DNA of 64,000 bases from CAYWWY01 sp964580185. GTDB taxonomy: Bacteria; Thermotogota; Thermotogae; MWEM01. Position numbers and translations under genes: made by a program. The stretch is taken from the NCBI GenBank assembly GCA_964580185.1, contig CAZOJQ010000003.1, positions 31,062 to 95,061 on the forward strand. Reading direction: 5' to 3'. Numbering within the stretch: the first letter of the stretch is position 1; each line of letters begins with the position of its first letter. A model generated the notes under the pieces. That model saw only the letters and a list, made by a program, of their open reading frames with translations, made no database searches and had not been told where the DNA came from. This document shows, one piece after another, positions 1 to 8,353 of this stretch.

Positions 1-5
1 AGCGA

Positions 6-1013
6 TCATGCGGTTTCCTCCACAGTATGGTCTGAAGATTTTTCTTGTTCTTCTTGCATTTCTTCTGCTACCGATAATCCACCTGGTTCAGGTTCATTGT
101 CTGGAATTCCCAATTCTTGAGGGGTTGGGGTCATTCCCAACGCAGACTTCAGAGAGACGATCGCCACTTGAAGTTGTTTGTCGTCTGGCTCAGCGGTCGT
201 CAACCTTTGAAGCCACATACCCGGGATGGCAAAGACTCGGACCAGAGGGTTATCTAAGAATTTTGACGTAAACCGCTGGAATTCGAATGCAAGGGATGCA
301 ATAACCGGCAAAAATGCCAATCGAACCAGGAGTTTTTGCCAAAAGTTCAACGGCCAAATGACACCCACGACCCCTAAGACGACGATGGCCGCGATCACGG
401 TAATCGCCAAGAAACTGGTTCCACATCGAGGATGGATTCTTGAGTACCTCCGTACATTTTCAACCGTCAATTCTTCTTTCTTTTCATATGTATGCACGGT
501 CTTGTGTTCGGCTCCGTGATATGCAAAGACTCTTTGAATGTCCTTCGATCGAGAAATGACCCAGACATACAAGACCAAAATGGTCGCCCGAATCAAGCCT
601 TCCACCAATGCAAACCAGCCGCCTCGTTCTCTAAGGAACCCAAATAAAGACGTTACAAGCAAAGGGGTTACAATGAAAAGACCAATGGCTAAACCAACCG
701 CCATAAGCATGGCAAATACAATATCCTTTTTGTTCAGTTCCTCAGAAGTGCCTTCGGACGACGCTTGCGCGGAAAAGCTAATGGCATTCAGTCCCATAAC
801 CAATGAATCATAGAGCACAAAGATCCCCCGGATAAACGGAGTACCCAAAAACGGCCGTCGTTTGATCAGCATGGGCTTGTCAACGTGCTTTATGGTAATC
901 GTGCCATCGTGTTTTCGGACTGCGATTGCCGTTTGGGCGGAACGCATCATCACGCCTTCTATGACAGCTTGTCCACCTGCAGCGATACTTTCTTCCTGTC
1001 TTTTCGTTTTCAA
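6..1013 (-). CDS. DUF1385 integral membrane protein
   Basis: A 335-residue membrane protein of the DUF1385 family, whose biochemical role is not established. The family signatures are all visible: GGQAVIEGVMMR near residues 13-24, YHGAEHKT near 165-172 and HPRCGTSF near 194-201. The conserved His and Cys residues have led to the idea that it binds metal. Hydrophobic segments lie near residues 97-125, 133-153 and 200-245. The last ~50 residues are an acidic, Glu/Asp-rich tail. The gene overlaps the preceding small gene by 4 bases, so it is probably translationally coupled downstream of spoVS. In many bacteria this family sits beside prfA/prmC; here prfA is 53 kb away. The family call is secure; the function is unknown. 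Confidence 0.85.
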   Translation of the reverse strand: MKTKRQEESIAAGGQAVIEGVMMRSAQTAIAVRKHDGTITIKHVDKPMLIKRRPFLGTPFIRGIFVLYDSLVMGLNAISFSAQASSEGTSEELNKKDIVFAMLMAVGLAIGLFIVTPLLVTSLFGFLRERGGWFALVEGLIRATILVLYVWVISRSKDIQRVFAYHGAEHKTVHTYEKKEELTVENVRRYSRIHPRCGTSFLAITVIAAIVVLGVVGVIWPLNFWQKLLVRLAFLPVIASLAFEFQRFTSKFLDNPLVRVFAIPGMWLQRLTTAEPDDKQLQVAIVSLKSALGMTPTPQELGIPDNEPEPGGLSVAEEMQEEQEKSSDHTVEETA

Positions 1014-1249
1014 ATCAATCCGACCTTTCTTCCTACGTTTTCAGCGTTGTCGCTTGATAACAGCGTTTGAAAAAAGGAACGTGAATGCGCATCCGCAGGG
1101 CTGTCTTTCCCAAGAAAGAAAAGATTCATCTTTCTGCGGAAATCCTGACGTTCCTTTGTGCCCATCGATAAAATACGCCCCAGAATTTCTCTGAGGCGTT
1201 CATCTTCTTGACATGCGGTTATAATTTCATCCAATAAATCCTCATTCAT
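1010..1249 (-). CDS. small hypothetical protein between SpoVS and DUF1385
   Basis: A predicted 79-residue, charged, helical protein starting MNEDLLDEI. It has no signal peptide or membrane segment, and I do not recognise a family. The start at 1249 lies inside the end of spoVS (ATG within the AATGAATGA junction) and the stop overlaps the DUF1385 start by 4 bases. The three genes therefore read as a coupled operon. A longer reading frame starts at 1279 inside spoVS but has no better ribosome binding site. The tight overlaps on both sides are the main evidence that it is translated. Confidence 0.55.
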   Translation of the reverse strand: MNEDLLDEIITACQEDERLREILGRILSMGTKERQDFRRKMNLFFLGKDSPADAHSRSFFQTLLSSDNAENVGRKVGLI

Positions 1250-1523
1250 TTCCTGTTTCTTTGGGATGCGCAAGGACAACTACTGCAATGGCAGTGCGCG
1301 TTTCTCCATCAATAGTTACGTCTTCGAAACTTGGAACCATGTGGAGATCTTTCCCTTGCTCTTCCAAGAACCTTCGCGCAATCGCTACCGCTTTAACTGT
1401 TTGGTTCACCGCACCAGCCCCGATAGCTTGTAGCTCCACGCTTTCGTTTTTACTCAACTCTCCTGCGATGGCGCCTGCTACCTTATTCGGATTTGAATTT
1501 GAGCTCACTTTTAAAACTTCCAT
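1242..1523 (-). CDS. spoVS: stage V sporulation protein S (SpoVS)
   Basis: A 93-residue SpoVS-family protein starting MEVLKVSSNSNPNKV, with the family hallmarks IGAGAVNQTVKAVAIARRF and DGETRTAIAV. SpoVS has an Alba-like fold thought to bind nucleic acid and affects sporulation in Bacillus, but it also occurs in many non-sporulating lineages. I placed the start at 1523, where AGGAGG lies 8 bases upstream; a tandem ATG at 1526 is an alternative. It is the first gene of a three-gene operon with a TATAAT promoter about 45 bases upstream. No other sporulation gene is in the window, so a general regulatory role is more likely than spore formation. Confidence 0.9.
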   Translation of the reverse strand: MEVLKVSSNSNPNKVAGAIAGELSKNESVELQAIGAGAVNQTVKAVAIARRFLEEQGKDLHMVPSFEDVTIDGETRTAIAVVVLAHPKETGNE

Positions 1524-1567
1524 CATTTGCTCCTCCTTATGAATGAGATCGTGCGACTTCCTCAAGT

Positions 1568-1576
1568 ATTATACCA
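1568..1576 (-). promoter_or_regulatory. extended -10 promoter of the spoVS operon
   Basis: On the minus strand TATAAT is preceded by TGG, the extended -10 form. The best -35 candidate, TTGAAA, is about 19 bases upstream, which is long, so recognition probably rests on the extended -10. Confidence 0.6.
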
Positions 1577-1681
1577 CATTATTCTACGGAGGTTTCAATG
1601 GCTGAAATGCTTGAGATTGTTCTTTCTCAAAAACCCAGCTTTATTGGTTACGATTCAAAGACATCCAGAAAACCTTCGAGA

Positions 1682-2170
1682 TTATTGCTCTCCGATGGTA
1701 AACGTACCGATGTGCCCACCACCCGATTGATTGGTCACATTACCTGCAGAGGAGTGAGATCCCTTTGAACCGGTCACAGACCCCTCGAATTTCACTTTCC
1801 GGTTCAGCCCTCCTGCTTTTTCCGTTGCAAAGAAAACCAGATTGGTTCCGGTGAAGTCCCCGGAAGTGATGTTGAAATCAATCGTGATCGCAATCCGTTC
1901 TTCCTCATCCAGTTCAACCTCATCCCGCTCGGAAGCGGTAGGAACCGTCCAAACCATTGTTCCCCCATTGATATGGTTCGGGTTGATCAATGGATCAAAA
2001 GAGAACGTAATGGTTACCGCGTAGTTCCCATTGTCAAAAGGGTGCCCGGAAGTGACATTCACCGAACCGCTCCACTTGTCAAGAATTCCGGGAGGAGAGA
2101 AAATGATGCATCCTCCCAGCAAAACCATTAAAGAAACCGTGATTAAAGAAATCCCCAAAATCCGTTTCAT
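1682..2170 (-). CDS. predicted lipoprotein of unknown function
   Basis: A 162-residue protein with a lipoprotein signal peptide: positive MKR, a hydrophobic stretch and a lipobox LGGC with the acylated Cys at about residue 21. The mature part is rich in Thr, Ser, Gly and Asn and looks all-beta. It has an acidic segment (DEVELDEEERIAI) near residues 84-96. No family was recognised. It lies downstream of pyrG, but a -10 box overlapping the pyrG stop suggests its own promoter. Surface or periplasmic location is inferred from the signal only. Confidence 0.7.
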   Translation of the reverse strand: MKRILGISLITVSLMVLLGGCIIFSPPGILDKWSGSVNVTSGHPFDNGNYAVTITFSFDPLINPNHINGGTMVWTVPTASERDEVELDEEERIAITIDFNITSGDFTGTNLVFFATEKAGGLNRKVKFEGSVTGSKGSHSSAGNVTNQSGGGHIGTFTIGEQ

Positions 2171-2244
2171 AAAATCGCCCCCTTCATCATAGTTGAGTGA
2201 TTGAGTCCTCTGAAAAGAACCGCAAATTGATTCTCTTCTGTGAA

Positions 2245-2253
2245 ATTATACCA
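2245..2253 (-). promoter_or_regulatory. extended -10 promoter of the lipoprotein gene
   Basis: Minus-strand TGG-TATAAT in which the TAA is also the pyrG stop codon (ATG GTA TAA T). It lies about 75 bases before the lipoprotein start. Confidence 0.5.
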
Positions 2254-3865
2254 TATTTTTGCGAAATGGTACTTCTTTTTTCTTTCTTTTCCTTTCCTCG
2301 GCTTTTGATATTAAGGCATGAAAAAGGGGATGAACATCGCCTGCTTTGGAACGGAACTCCGGATGAAATTGAACTCCAATGAAAAAAGGATGATGGCTCC
2401 ATTCAATCGCTTCCACAAAATCAGAAATCGATGAGATGGTCAGTCGAAACTCATCTTCGGGGTCTTCCGGGAAACGGTATAGTTGGCGAAATGGATGGTA
2501 GTTCACTTCATATCGATGGCGGTGGCGTTCGAAGGATTCGGTTTTGCCTCCAAAAATCTCGTGTAGGCATGTTCCGCCTAGTATGGGTGCAATCTGCCCA
2601 CCCAAACGCATGGATCCGCCGATGAGTTTGTTCCCCTTCTGATTTTCCATAATAGCGATTAAGGGATAGGGTGTGTTCGGGTCAAACTCGGTCGAGTTGG
2701 CTTCTTTCCACCCCAATCGGTTGCGGGCAAATTCGATAACCATGAGCTGCATGCCCATACAGATTCCCAGTACTGGTAGAGCGGATTCCCGACAATACTG
2801 GATCGCTCGGATTTTTCCTTCTGTGCCCCGTTTCCCAAATCCTCCTGGGATAATCAATGCATCAAAGGAAGAAAGACGAGATAGGATCTCTTTGTCTTCA
2901 AGGGATTCTAGTTCTTGGGCATCGATCATTTCTGGTTTTTCAACGCCACACAAAAAGACCGATTCATCAATGCTTTTATATGCGTCATTCATTCCCAGAT
3001 ATTTTCCGATCAAACCAATTTTCAGTGGGCGAAACGTAGAGGGGATTTCCCAATGAAACGTACCATTCAGTTGGAGTCCCAAACGTTCGGAAATCAAGAG
3101 ATGAAGGGTATGATCATATAGAAATTGCGGCACTTTGTAGACATTGTCCATATCTGGAATGTTGACTACCATATTGTGCCGTACGCCTCCAAAGAGCGCG
3201 ATCTTCTTAAGCTCATCCGGTTCAACGCGCGTTTCGCTTCGCGCGATGATCACATCGGGTTGAATTCCTATTCTCCGGAGTAACTGAACGGATTGCTGCG
3301 TGGGTTTTGTCTTAAACTCTTCCGTTGTGCGGATATGGGGAACAAAGGTAATATGAGCAAATAGAAATCGTTCGCGACCAGCTTCCAAAGTAAGTTCGCG
3401 GATTGCTTCAAGAAAGATTTCTCCCTCGATATCCCCCACTGTGCCGCCGATTTCAATGATCAATACCTCTGCATGGATCGAACGGATCCGCTCTTTGATT
3501 TCCGATGTTACGTGGGGAACCATTTGCACGGTGGATCCCAGGTACTTTCCTTCGCGTTCCTTCAGAATTACAGAAGAATAGACTTGACCAGCAGTCATGT
3601 TGTTTTCCCGATGCATATGGATGCCCATAAATCGCTCATAATGGCCAAGGTCCAAATCCGCTTCGTACCCGTCCTCTGTTACGAAAACTTCCCCGTGTTG
3701 ATTGGGATTCATGGTCCCCGCATCAACGTTCAGATAGGGATCTACTTTGATCCCCTGGATATCTACGCCCATTTCCTTAAGAAGTCTCCCGATAGAAGCT
3801 GCTAGAACCCCTTTTCCAATACCGCTTATAACCCCTCCAGTAACAACGATATACTTTTCGGCCAT
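2246..3865 (-). CDS. pyrG: CTP synthase (glutamine-hydrolysing)
   Basis: A full-length 539-residue CTP synthase, converting UTP, ATP and glutamine to CTP, the last step of pyrimidine nucleotide synthesis. The N-terminal synthase domain shows GGVISGIGKG at residues 10-19 and the conserved DPYLNVDAGTMNP stretch. The C-terminal class I glutamine amidotransferase domain shows the nucleophile in LGICMGMQ (near residue 380) and the QFHPEF His/Glu near the end. The tail is basic (KAEERKRKKK). It is transcribed from a promoter only ~30 bases upstream. That leaves no room for the CTP-sensing leader terminator known from Bacillus pyrG. Confidence 0.97.
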   Translation of the reverse strand: MAEKYIVVTGGVISGIGKGVLAASIGRLLKEMGVDIQGIKVDPYLNVDAGTMNPNQHGEVFVTEDGYEADLDLGHYERFMGIHMHRENNMTAGQVYSSVILKEREGKYLGSTVQMVPHVTSEIKERIRSIHAEVLIIEIGGTVGDIEGEIFLEAIRELTLEAGRERFLFAHITFVPHIRTTEEFKTKPTQQSVQLLRRIGIQPDVIIARSETRVEPDELKKIALFGGVRHNMVVNIPDMDNVYKVPQFLYDHTLHLLISERLGLQLNGTFHWEIPSTFRPLKIGLIGKYLGMNDAYKSIDESVFLCGVEKPEMIDAQELESLEDKEILSRLSSFDALIIPGGFGKRGTEGKIRAIQYCRESALPVLGICMGMQLMVIEFARNRLGWKEANSTEFDPNTPYPLIAIMENQKGNKLIGGSMRLGGQIAPILGGTCLHEIFGGKTESFERHRHRYEVNYHPFRQLYRFPEDPEDEFRLTISSISDFVEAIEWSHHPFFIGVQFHPEFRSKAGDVHPLFHALISKAEERKRKKKEVPFRKNMV

Positions 3866-3892
3866 CTCATTCCTCCCTCGGTTTACCTTTGG

Positions 3893-3901
3893 ATTATACC
3901 A
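3893..3901 (-). promoter_or_regulatory. extended -10 promoter of pyrG
   Basis: Minus-strand TGG-TATAAT, about 28 bases before the pyrG ATG. There is no good -35 at the usual distance. Confidence 0.6.
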
Positions 3902-4071
3902 TGAACATGCAAGTACCGATACTCCTACTCATTGACTCTTTACCCGCGAGATTGCTTAATTTTCCGTATGATGAAAAACGGGGAAGATTTGAGACCTACG
4001 TTCATTTGGCAAGAGAAACAGGAAATTATCAAGAAAAATGAAAAACCTTTCATCCGTTTCAAAAAAAATTG

Positions 4072-4080
4072 TGATAGAAT
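4072..4080 (+). promoter_or_regulatory. extended -10 promoter of the PhoB-like regulator
   Basis: TGA-TAGAAT on the plus strand, 39 bases before the preferred ATG at 4119. Its position argues against the longer reading frame that begins at 4038. The interval 3903-4071 between the divergent promoters shows nothing else I can identify. Confidence 0.45.
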
Positions 4081-4118
4081 CGAAATGGCAAACATTCATG
4101 CGAATGAGGGAGCTGGGG

Positions 4119-4778
4119 ATGCTGAAGATATTGGTGGTAGAGGATGAACCGGATGTTCGGACAGTCATTGAAACCTATTTGCAGGCCGAGAACTTCGAAT
4201 CGGTTGGTGTGGGAACAATCGAGGGTATGTACGAAGCCCTTGATGATCAAAGTTTTGAAGGGATCATACTGGATTTGATGCTTCCCGATGGGGATGCGAT
4301 CGATGAAATCCCTGCTTTGCGTGTAAGGGCAAGAAAGTCGTTTTTGTTGATCCTCACAGCAAAACGGTCTGATCGCGAAAAAATATACGGGCTTGAGATC
4401 GGAGCGGACGATTATTTGACCAAACCGTTTCATCCAAGAGAATTAATAGCCCGAGTTAAAGCCATTCTCCGTAGGAAAGGGATAGCTCCGAACAGAGAGC
4501 TGTCTCATGGATCGTTTCGATTGCTTCTTGATGCGAGAAAAGGGGAAATGGATGGGCAAAAGATCGACCTCTCCTATAAAGAATTCGCCTTGCTGGAGAT
4601 GATGATGGAACACCCAGGCAAAGTCTTTACCCGAGCGGAGCTCTTGGATGGCGTATGGCCCAACGGAGAAAGCAGCGATCGAATTGTGGATGTGTATATG
4701 AACCTGATTCGAAAGAAGATTGGAAAAGACAAGCTGATCACGGTGCGGGGGATTGGGTACAGGCTTTCTCATGAGTAA
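4119..4778 (+). CDS. OmpR/PhoB-family response regulator
   Basis: A 219-residue response regulator. The receiver domain starts MLKILVVEDEPD, with the predicted phospho-acceptor Asp52 in LDLMLPDGD and Lys in YLTKPF. The C-terminal winged helix is of the OmpR/PhoB type, with the family ending VRGIGYRL. The start at 4119 keeps a receiver of normal length and lies below the predicted transcription start; the frame is open back to 4038. It overlaps the kinase gene by 8 bases and is followed by the whole Pst operon. It therefore most likely acts as the PhoB/PhoP activator of phosphate-starvation genes; that role is inferred from context. Confidence 0.9.
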   Translation: MLKILVVEDEPDVRTVIETYLQAENFESVGVGTIEGMYEALDDQSFEGIILDLMLPDGDAIDEIPALRVRARKSFLLILTAKRSDREKIYGLEIGADDYLTKPFHPRELIARVKAILRRKGIAPNRELSHGSFRLLLDARKGEMDGQKIDLSYKEFALLEMMMEHPGKVFTRAELLDGVWPNGESSDRIVDVYMNLIRKKIGKDKLITVRGIGYRLSHE

Positions 4779-5550
4779 TTCGGATCAGAACGATCTGCTG
4801 AAAATCCATTTCGACAAATATGGACGCATTATCCAAGCAAATGGAGAAGCCCAAAAAATGGGATATGAGGCTGGGACTTTCATCCATCCCGGGAAAGAAA
4901 GCGACCAAGTCTTTTTTGTCAGCGCAGTATCCCATGAACTTTTTACTCCGCTTACAGCTGTGATTGGCCTTGTTCAAATGGCCAAAGATGGAATCTATGT
5001 CCATGATTCTTTGGAGAAAATGGAACGACATCTTCAAAGAATGAGCCGAATTCTCGATCAACTCATCCTTCTTTCGAAAATCGATTCCGGTCAATATCTT
5101 CCGCAGTCCCAAGCGATCGATCTTCAAGAAATCATTGCGGAAACCCTTACAGATCTTGAGCCACGGATTCAAGAAAAACAGCTGAAGGTTCGTATTGAAG
5201 CGGAAGGATCCGTTTGCACCGACCGGGGTGGACTCAAGATAATCCTTCGAAACATCCTATCGAATGCGATCAAATACTCCCATATCCAAGGATTGATAGC
5301 TATTCATGCCGATTCGAAGAAGCTCGTCTGCACCGACGAGGGAATCGGTATTCCTCGCTCGGACCAGCACCGGATTGGATCTCAGTTTTTTCGAGGAGGG
5401 AATGTTCGTCGGATCGAAGGATCGGGTTTGGGGCTTTCCATCGTAAAACGCGTTACTAGTGCTCTGAAGATCAAGTTTTCCGTACAAAGTCAACAAAACC
5501 ATGGAACAAAGGTAGTCCTAGAGTTTTCGGCATTCGGAGTTGATTCTTGA
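4771..5550 (+). CDS. PhoR-like soluble sensor histidine kinase
   Basis: A 259-residue histidine kinase starting MSNSDQ inside the end of the regulator gene. It has a short N-terminal region resembling part of a PAS fold (YGRIIQANGEAQKMGYE). The H box VSHELFTPLTAV has the phosphorylated His near residue 55. The HATPase motifs are NILSNAIKYS, DEGIGIP and GSGLGLSIV. It has no transmembrane segment and is much shorter than typical PhoR, so sensing is probably through a protein partner such as PhoU/PstB, as known for phosphate kinases. Its place directly before pstS supports a Pho role. Confidence 0.88.
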   Translation: MSNSDQNDLLKIHFDKYGRIIQANGEAQKMGYEAGTFIHPGKESDQVFFVSAVSHELFTPLTAVIGLVQMAKDGIYVHDSLEKMERHLQRMSRILDQLILLSKIDSGQYLPQSQAIDLQEIIAETLTDLEPRIQEKQLKVRIEAEGSVCTDRGGLKIILRNILSNAIKYSHIQGLIAIHADSKKLVCTDEGIGIPRSDQHRIGSQFFRGGNVRRIEGSGLGLSIVKRVTSALKIKFSVQSQQNHGTKVVLEFSAFGVDS

Positions 5551-5651
5551 TAAGCATCTCCATCGTCTTCACTTGAACTTGCGTGTACCCTTCAAATCTG
5601 CGTAGTGAATGAACGGATGCGAAATATTAAAACCCCTTCATCTGGGTTGAT

Positions 5652-5712
5652 CCTCCTTTGAAACTTTGAGGGTAGACTATCGGTGAAAACAGTTCCACCC
5701 ACTTTAAGGAGG
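5652..5712 (+). promoter_or_regulatory. pstS upstream region with a possible -10 and anti-Shine-Dalgarno
   Basis: TAGACT at 5673-5678 is a plausible -10 without a recognisable -35, as expected for an activator-dependent promoter. I could not define a Pho box. CCTCCTT at 5652-5658 is complementary to the pstS ribosome binding site AAGGAGG at 5706-5712. Pairing would matter only if transcription starts upstream of 5652. Confidence 0.35.
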
Positions 5713-5720
5713 TGCGTACA

Positions 5721-6563
5721 ATGCGAAAGGGTATTATGGTAGGATTGATGATGGTTATGGCCATGTCTCTATCTCTGTTTTCAGCGAATTTAGTCGTGCG
5801 AGGGTCGAACACGGTCTATCCCATTACTCAACTCTGGCTCGAGGCGTTTAAAGAGATGGATCCTGATGTGGTTGCCACATTGGAAGGGGCAGGGTCTTCC
5901 ACAGGAATTCGCGGCTTGTTCAATGAAACCACAGATATTGCCAACTCCAGCAGATTTCTTAGCGCCAGAGAAATCGAGGACATGAATCAAGCGGGTAGGT
6001 ACTTTATACCCCTGGTTATCGCATATGATGGGATTGCAGTCGTGGTGAACAAATCCAATCCGATCGAAGAAATTTCTTTGGAAACCCTCAAAGCAATCTA
6101 TACGGGAACGATCAATAACTGGAACCAGATCGATCCCAGTCTCCCTTCAGGAAGGATCGCAGTTTTTTCCCGGAGCACGGCTTCAGGGACCTTTGAAACA
6201 TGGTCAGAGAAAGTGCTCCTCAATGAACGAATGCACCCAAGCGTTCAGGTGGTTGAGTCAACGCAAGCAGAAGTGGAAAACATTCGTAGGAATGTCAATT
6301 CCATCGCTTATATTGGACTGGGGTATGTAACCGACGAGCTGAAAGTGCTTCGAGTCAATGGGATTTCTTGTACAGTTGACACCGTGTTGACGGGAGTTTA
6401 TCCAATTTCCCGCCCCTTGTTCATGTTCTTCGATTTGAAACCCTTTGGTTTCAAATGGCCAGACCAAGGACTTGTCAGCAACTTTATTACATTTGCTCTT
6501 TCTCCCAAAGGTCAAGCTTTGGTTGCGCAAGCTGGCTACATTCCTGCATATGGAGACAAATGA
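5721..6563 (+). CDS. pstS: phosphate ABC transporter substrate-binding protein
   Basis: A 280-residue PstS-family periplasmic phosphate-binding protein. The signal peptide is MRKGIMVGLMMVMAMSLSLFSA. The mature protein begins with the family's VRGSNTVYPI strand, and the phosphate-loop residues are visible in GAGSSTGIRG and RSTASGTFE. The ATG at 5721 follows AAGGAGG by 8 bases; a GTG at 5712 in the same frame is less likely. It heads the pst operon and is followed by a strong stem-loop, so it is probably made in excess of the membrane components. Confidence 0.95.
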   Translation: MRKGIMVGLMMVMAMSLSLFSANLVVRGSNTVYPITQLWLEAFKEMDPDVVATLEGAGSSTGIRGLFNETTDIANSSRFLSAREIEDMNQAGRYFIPLVIAYDGIAVVVNKSNPIEEISLETLKAIYTGTINNWNQIDPSLPSGRIAVFSRSTASGTFETWSEKVLLNERMHPSVQVVESTQAEVENIRRNVNSIAYIGLGYVTDELKVLRVNGISCTVDTVLTGVYPISRPLFMFFDLKPFGFKWPDQGLVSNFITFALSPKGQALVAQAGYIPAYGDK

Positions 6564-6585
6564 TATCCGTTTAGGAACGGACTTT

Positions 6586-6626
6586 CCCGGGGTTGTGGGT
6601 TGTTTGCCCACAGCCCTGGGTTTTTT
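6586..6626 (+). terminator. intercistronic terminator between pstS and pstC
   Basis: A 14-base-pair stem (6586-6599 with 6607-6620) containing one or two G-T pairs, closing a 7-base loop and followed by six T. Partial termination here would give high PstS relative to PstCAB. Confidence 0.85.
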
Positions 6627-6659
6627 ACCAAAGAACTCATTAATGGAAGGTGAACGGAA

Positions 6660-7550
6660 TTGAAGAGAAGTCGTCCTTTGTATGGAGCTGTTATTTCTGA
6701 CCAAATATTTCGGATTTTCGTCTTCACTTCTGCGGCAACTGTCGTCCTTTCTCTTATCGGGATCATTTTCCTCATTGTTCGCGAATCCCTTCCTGCCATA
6801 GAAAACCTGGGGTTTTCATTGTTTGGGTCTGATTGGTATCCAACGCATTGGAATGCCAGTTATGGAATTCGAGTTATGCTGATCAATACGGTCCTCATTG
6901 CGGTTTTTGCGGGAGGCTTGGTTTGGGCTATCGGTTTGGTGATTGCGCTTTATCTCAAAGAGTATGCTCGGCCCAAAGAAAGGGAAGGGATCATCCGGAT
7001 CATCGAATACCTAACAGGGATCCCGTCGGTTGTTTTCGGTTTTTTCGGGATTGTGATCATGGCTCAATGGTTGTTGAATGCGGGAGCATGGACTGGTTTG
7101 AACTTTCTAAATGCTTCCGTTATGCTTTTTTTGCTCACGCTTCCGATTATGGTGAGCTTAACCTACCAATCTTTGGATTCCGTCCCTGTTGAAATTCGCG
7201 AAGGAGCTATTGCGATGGGATCAAAACCGTTGGGTGTAATGGCGATGTCGATCCGAGCGGCTTTCCCGGGGATTCTTAATGCAGCAATCATCTCCTTCAA
7301 TCGGATTGTGGGAGAGACAATGATTGTCCTTATGGTTTCCGGCGGGAGCAATCTGATTCCTCAATCCCTATTCGATCCATTTCGGCCTTTAACGGTTGCG
7401 CTGGGAAGTGAAATGGGTGAAGTGGAGCTCCGAAGCCTTCATTACAGCACCCTCTTCTTCATTGGGTTTGTGTTGCTCATCTTTTCTTTCGGACTGACCC
7501 AGCTTTCATCGGAAATCGCAAAAAGAGGTGAACGATGGTTGAAACGATAA
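6660..7550 (+). CDS. pstC: phosphate ABC transporter permease PstC
   Basis: A 296-residue permease with about six membrane segments and the binding-protein-dependent transport signature EGAIAMGSKPLGVMAMSI near residue 180, which contacts the ATPase. The start is a TTG at 6660 (MKRSRPLYG) preceded by GGAAGGTGA; no ATG fits. It overlaps pstA by 16 bases. With PstA it forms the membrane channel for phosphate uptake. Confidence 0.93.
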   Translation: MKRSRPLYGAVISDQIFRIFVFTSAATVVLSLIGIIFLIVRESLPAIENLGFSLFGSDWYPTHWNASYGIRVMLINTVLIAVFAGGLVWAIGLVIALYLKEYARPKEREGIIRIIEYLTGIPSVVFGFFGIVIMAQWLLNAGAWTGLNFLNASVMLFLLTLPIMVSLTYQSLDSVPVEIREGAIAMGSKPLGVMAMSIRAAFPGILNAAIISFNRIVGETMIVLMVSGGSNLIPQSLFDPFRPLTVALGSEMGEVELRSLHYSTLFFIGFVLLIFSFGLTQLSSEIAKRGERWLKR

Positions 7551-8353
7551 TTCGAAATGTGTTTCGGTCGGTCACCTATATTTTGGTCGCGATGGTTCTT
7601 TTTGTGCTGGGATCTATTGTTGCACCAGGATTTCGGTTTCTCTTTCAGCCGGGTTTTTTCACAGAATTTCCCCGTTTGGGAATGACAGAAGGGGGGATTT
7701 TTCCTGCTTTGGTGGGCTCAGCGCTCATGGTTCTTCTCGTTTTTCTGATCAGTGTGCCCTTAGCAATCTTGGCATCGATTTTCCTTTCGGAATATCTTCG
7801 CGGGAGGTTTTCATCGATCTTCCAAAGCATTTGTTCTACGATGACAGCAATTCCGTCGATTGTTTATGGGTTGTTCGGTTTGGTATTCTACTGTGTCCAA
7901 TTGGGTTTGGGAACTTCTCTTTTGACTGCTTCTCTAAGCTTGAGCACAATGACGATCCCCTTCATTGTAACCAGCACTACAGAGTTTCTAAAAGCCGTTC
8001 CTGTAGACATACGGGAAGCCGCTATATCATTGGGCGCCACCAAGTTTCACGTATCACTGATGGTTATTCGAGGCGCTTGGAAAGGGATGCTCACGGCTAT
8101 ACTACTCGGAATGGGGAAATCCTTCGGTGAGACAGCGCCGATTCTTATAACGGGAACAGTTTTCTATGCGACTCAACTGCCCAGAAGCATTCACGATCCT
8201 GTAATGGCTCTTCCGACAACCATCTACGCGATTGTAGTCAATCTGGGGGAACGATCTCAATGGATGGCTCAAGGAACAGCCAGTTTGATGGTGATCTTTG
8301 TCGTCATCATTTATTCAGCGATTCAGATTGTACGCGGGGTGAAAAAAGGATGA
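7535..8353 (+). CDS. pstA: phosphate ABC transporter permease PstA
   Basis: A 272-residue PstA-type permease with six predicted membrane segments and the EAA-loop REAAISLGATKFHVSLMVI near residue 170. The ATG at 7535 follows AGAGGTGA. It overlaps both pstC (16 bases) and pstB (4 bases), so the three are co-translated. It pairs with PstC in the inner membrane. Confidence 0.93.
   Translation: MVETIIRNVFRSVTYILVAMVLFVLGSIVAPGFRFLFQPGFFTEFPRLGMTEGGIFPALVGSALMVLLVFLISVPLAILASIFLSEYLRGRFSSIFQSICSTMTAIPSIVYGLFGLVFYCVQLGLGTSLLTASLSLSTMTIPFIVTSTTEFLKAVPVDIREAAISLGATKFHVSLMVIRGAWKGMLTAILLGMGKSFGETAPILITGTVFYATQLPRSIHDPVMALPTTIYAIVVNLGERSQWMAQGTASLMVIFVVIIYSAIQIVRGVKKG

Noticed and set aside
1598..1768. 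A 56-codon plus-strand frame starting ATG behind GGAGG, opposite the lipoprotein gene
   Set aside because: It runs antisense into the lipoprotein coding region, has no promoter of its own, and the GGAGG lies in the spoVS upstream region; probably chance.
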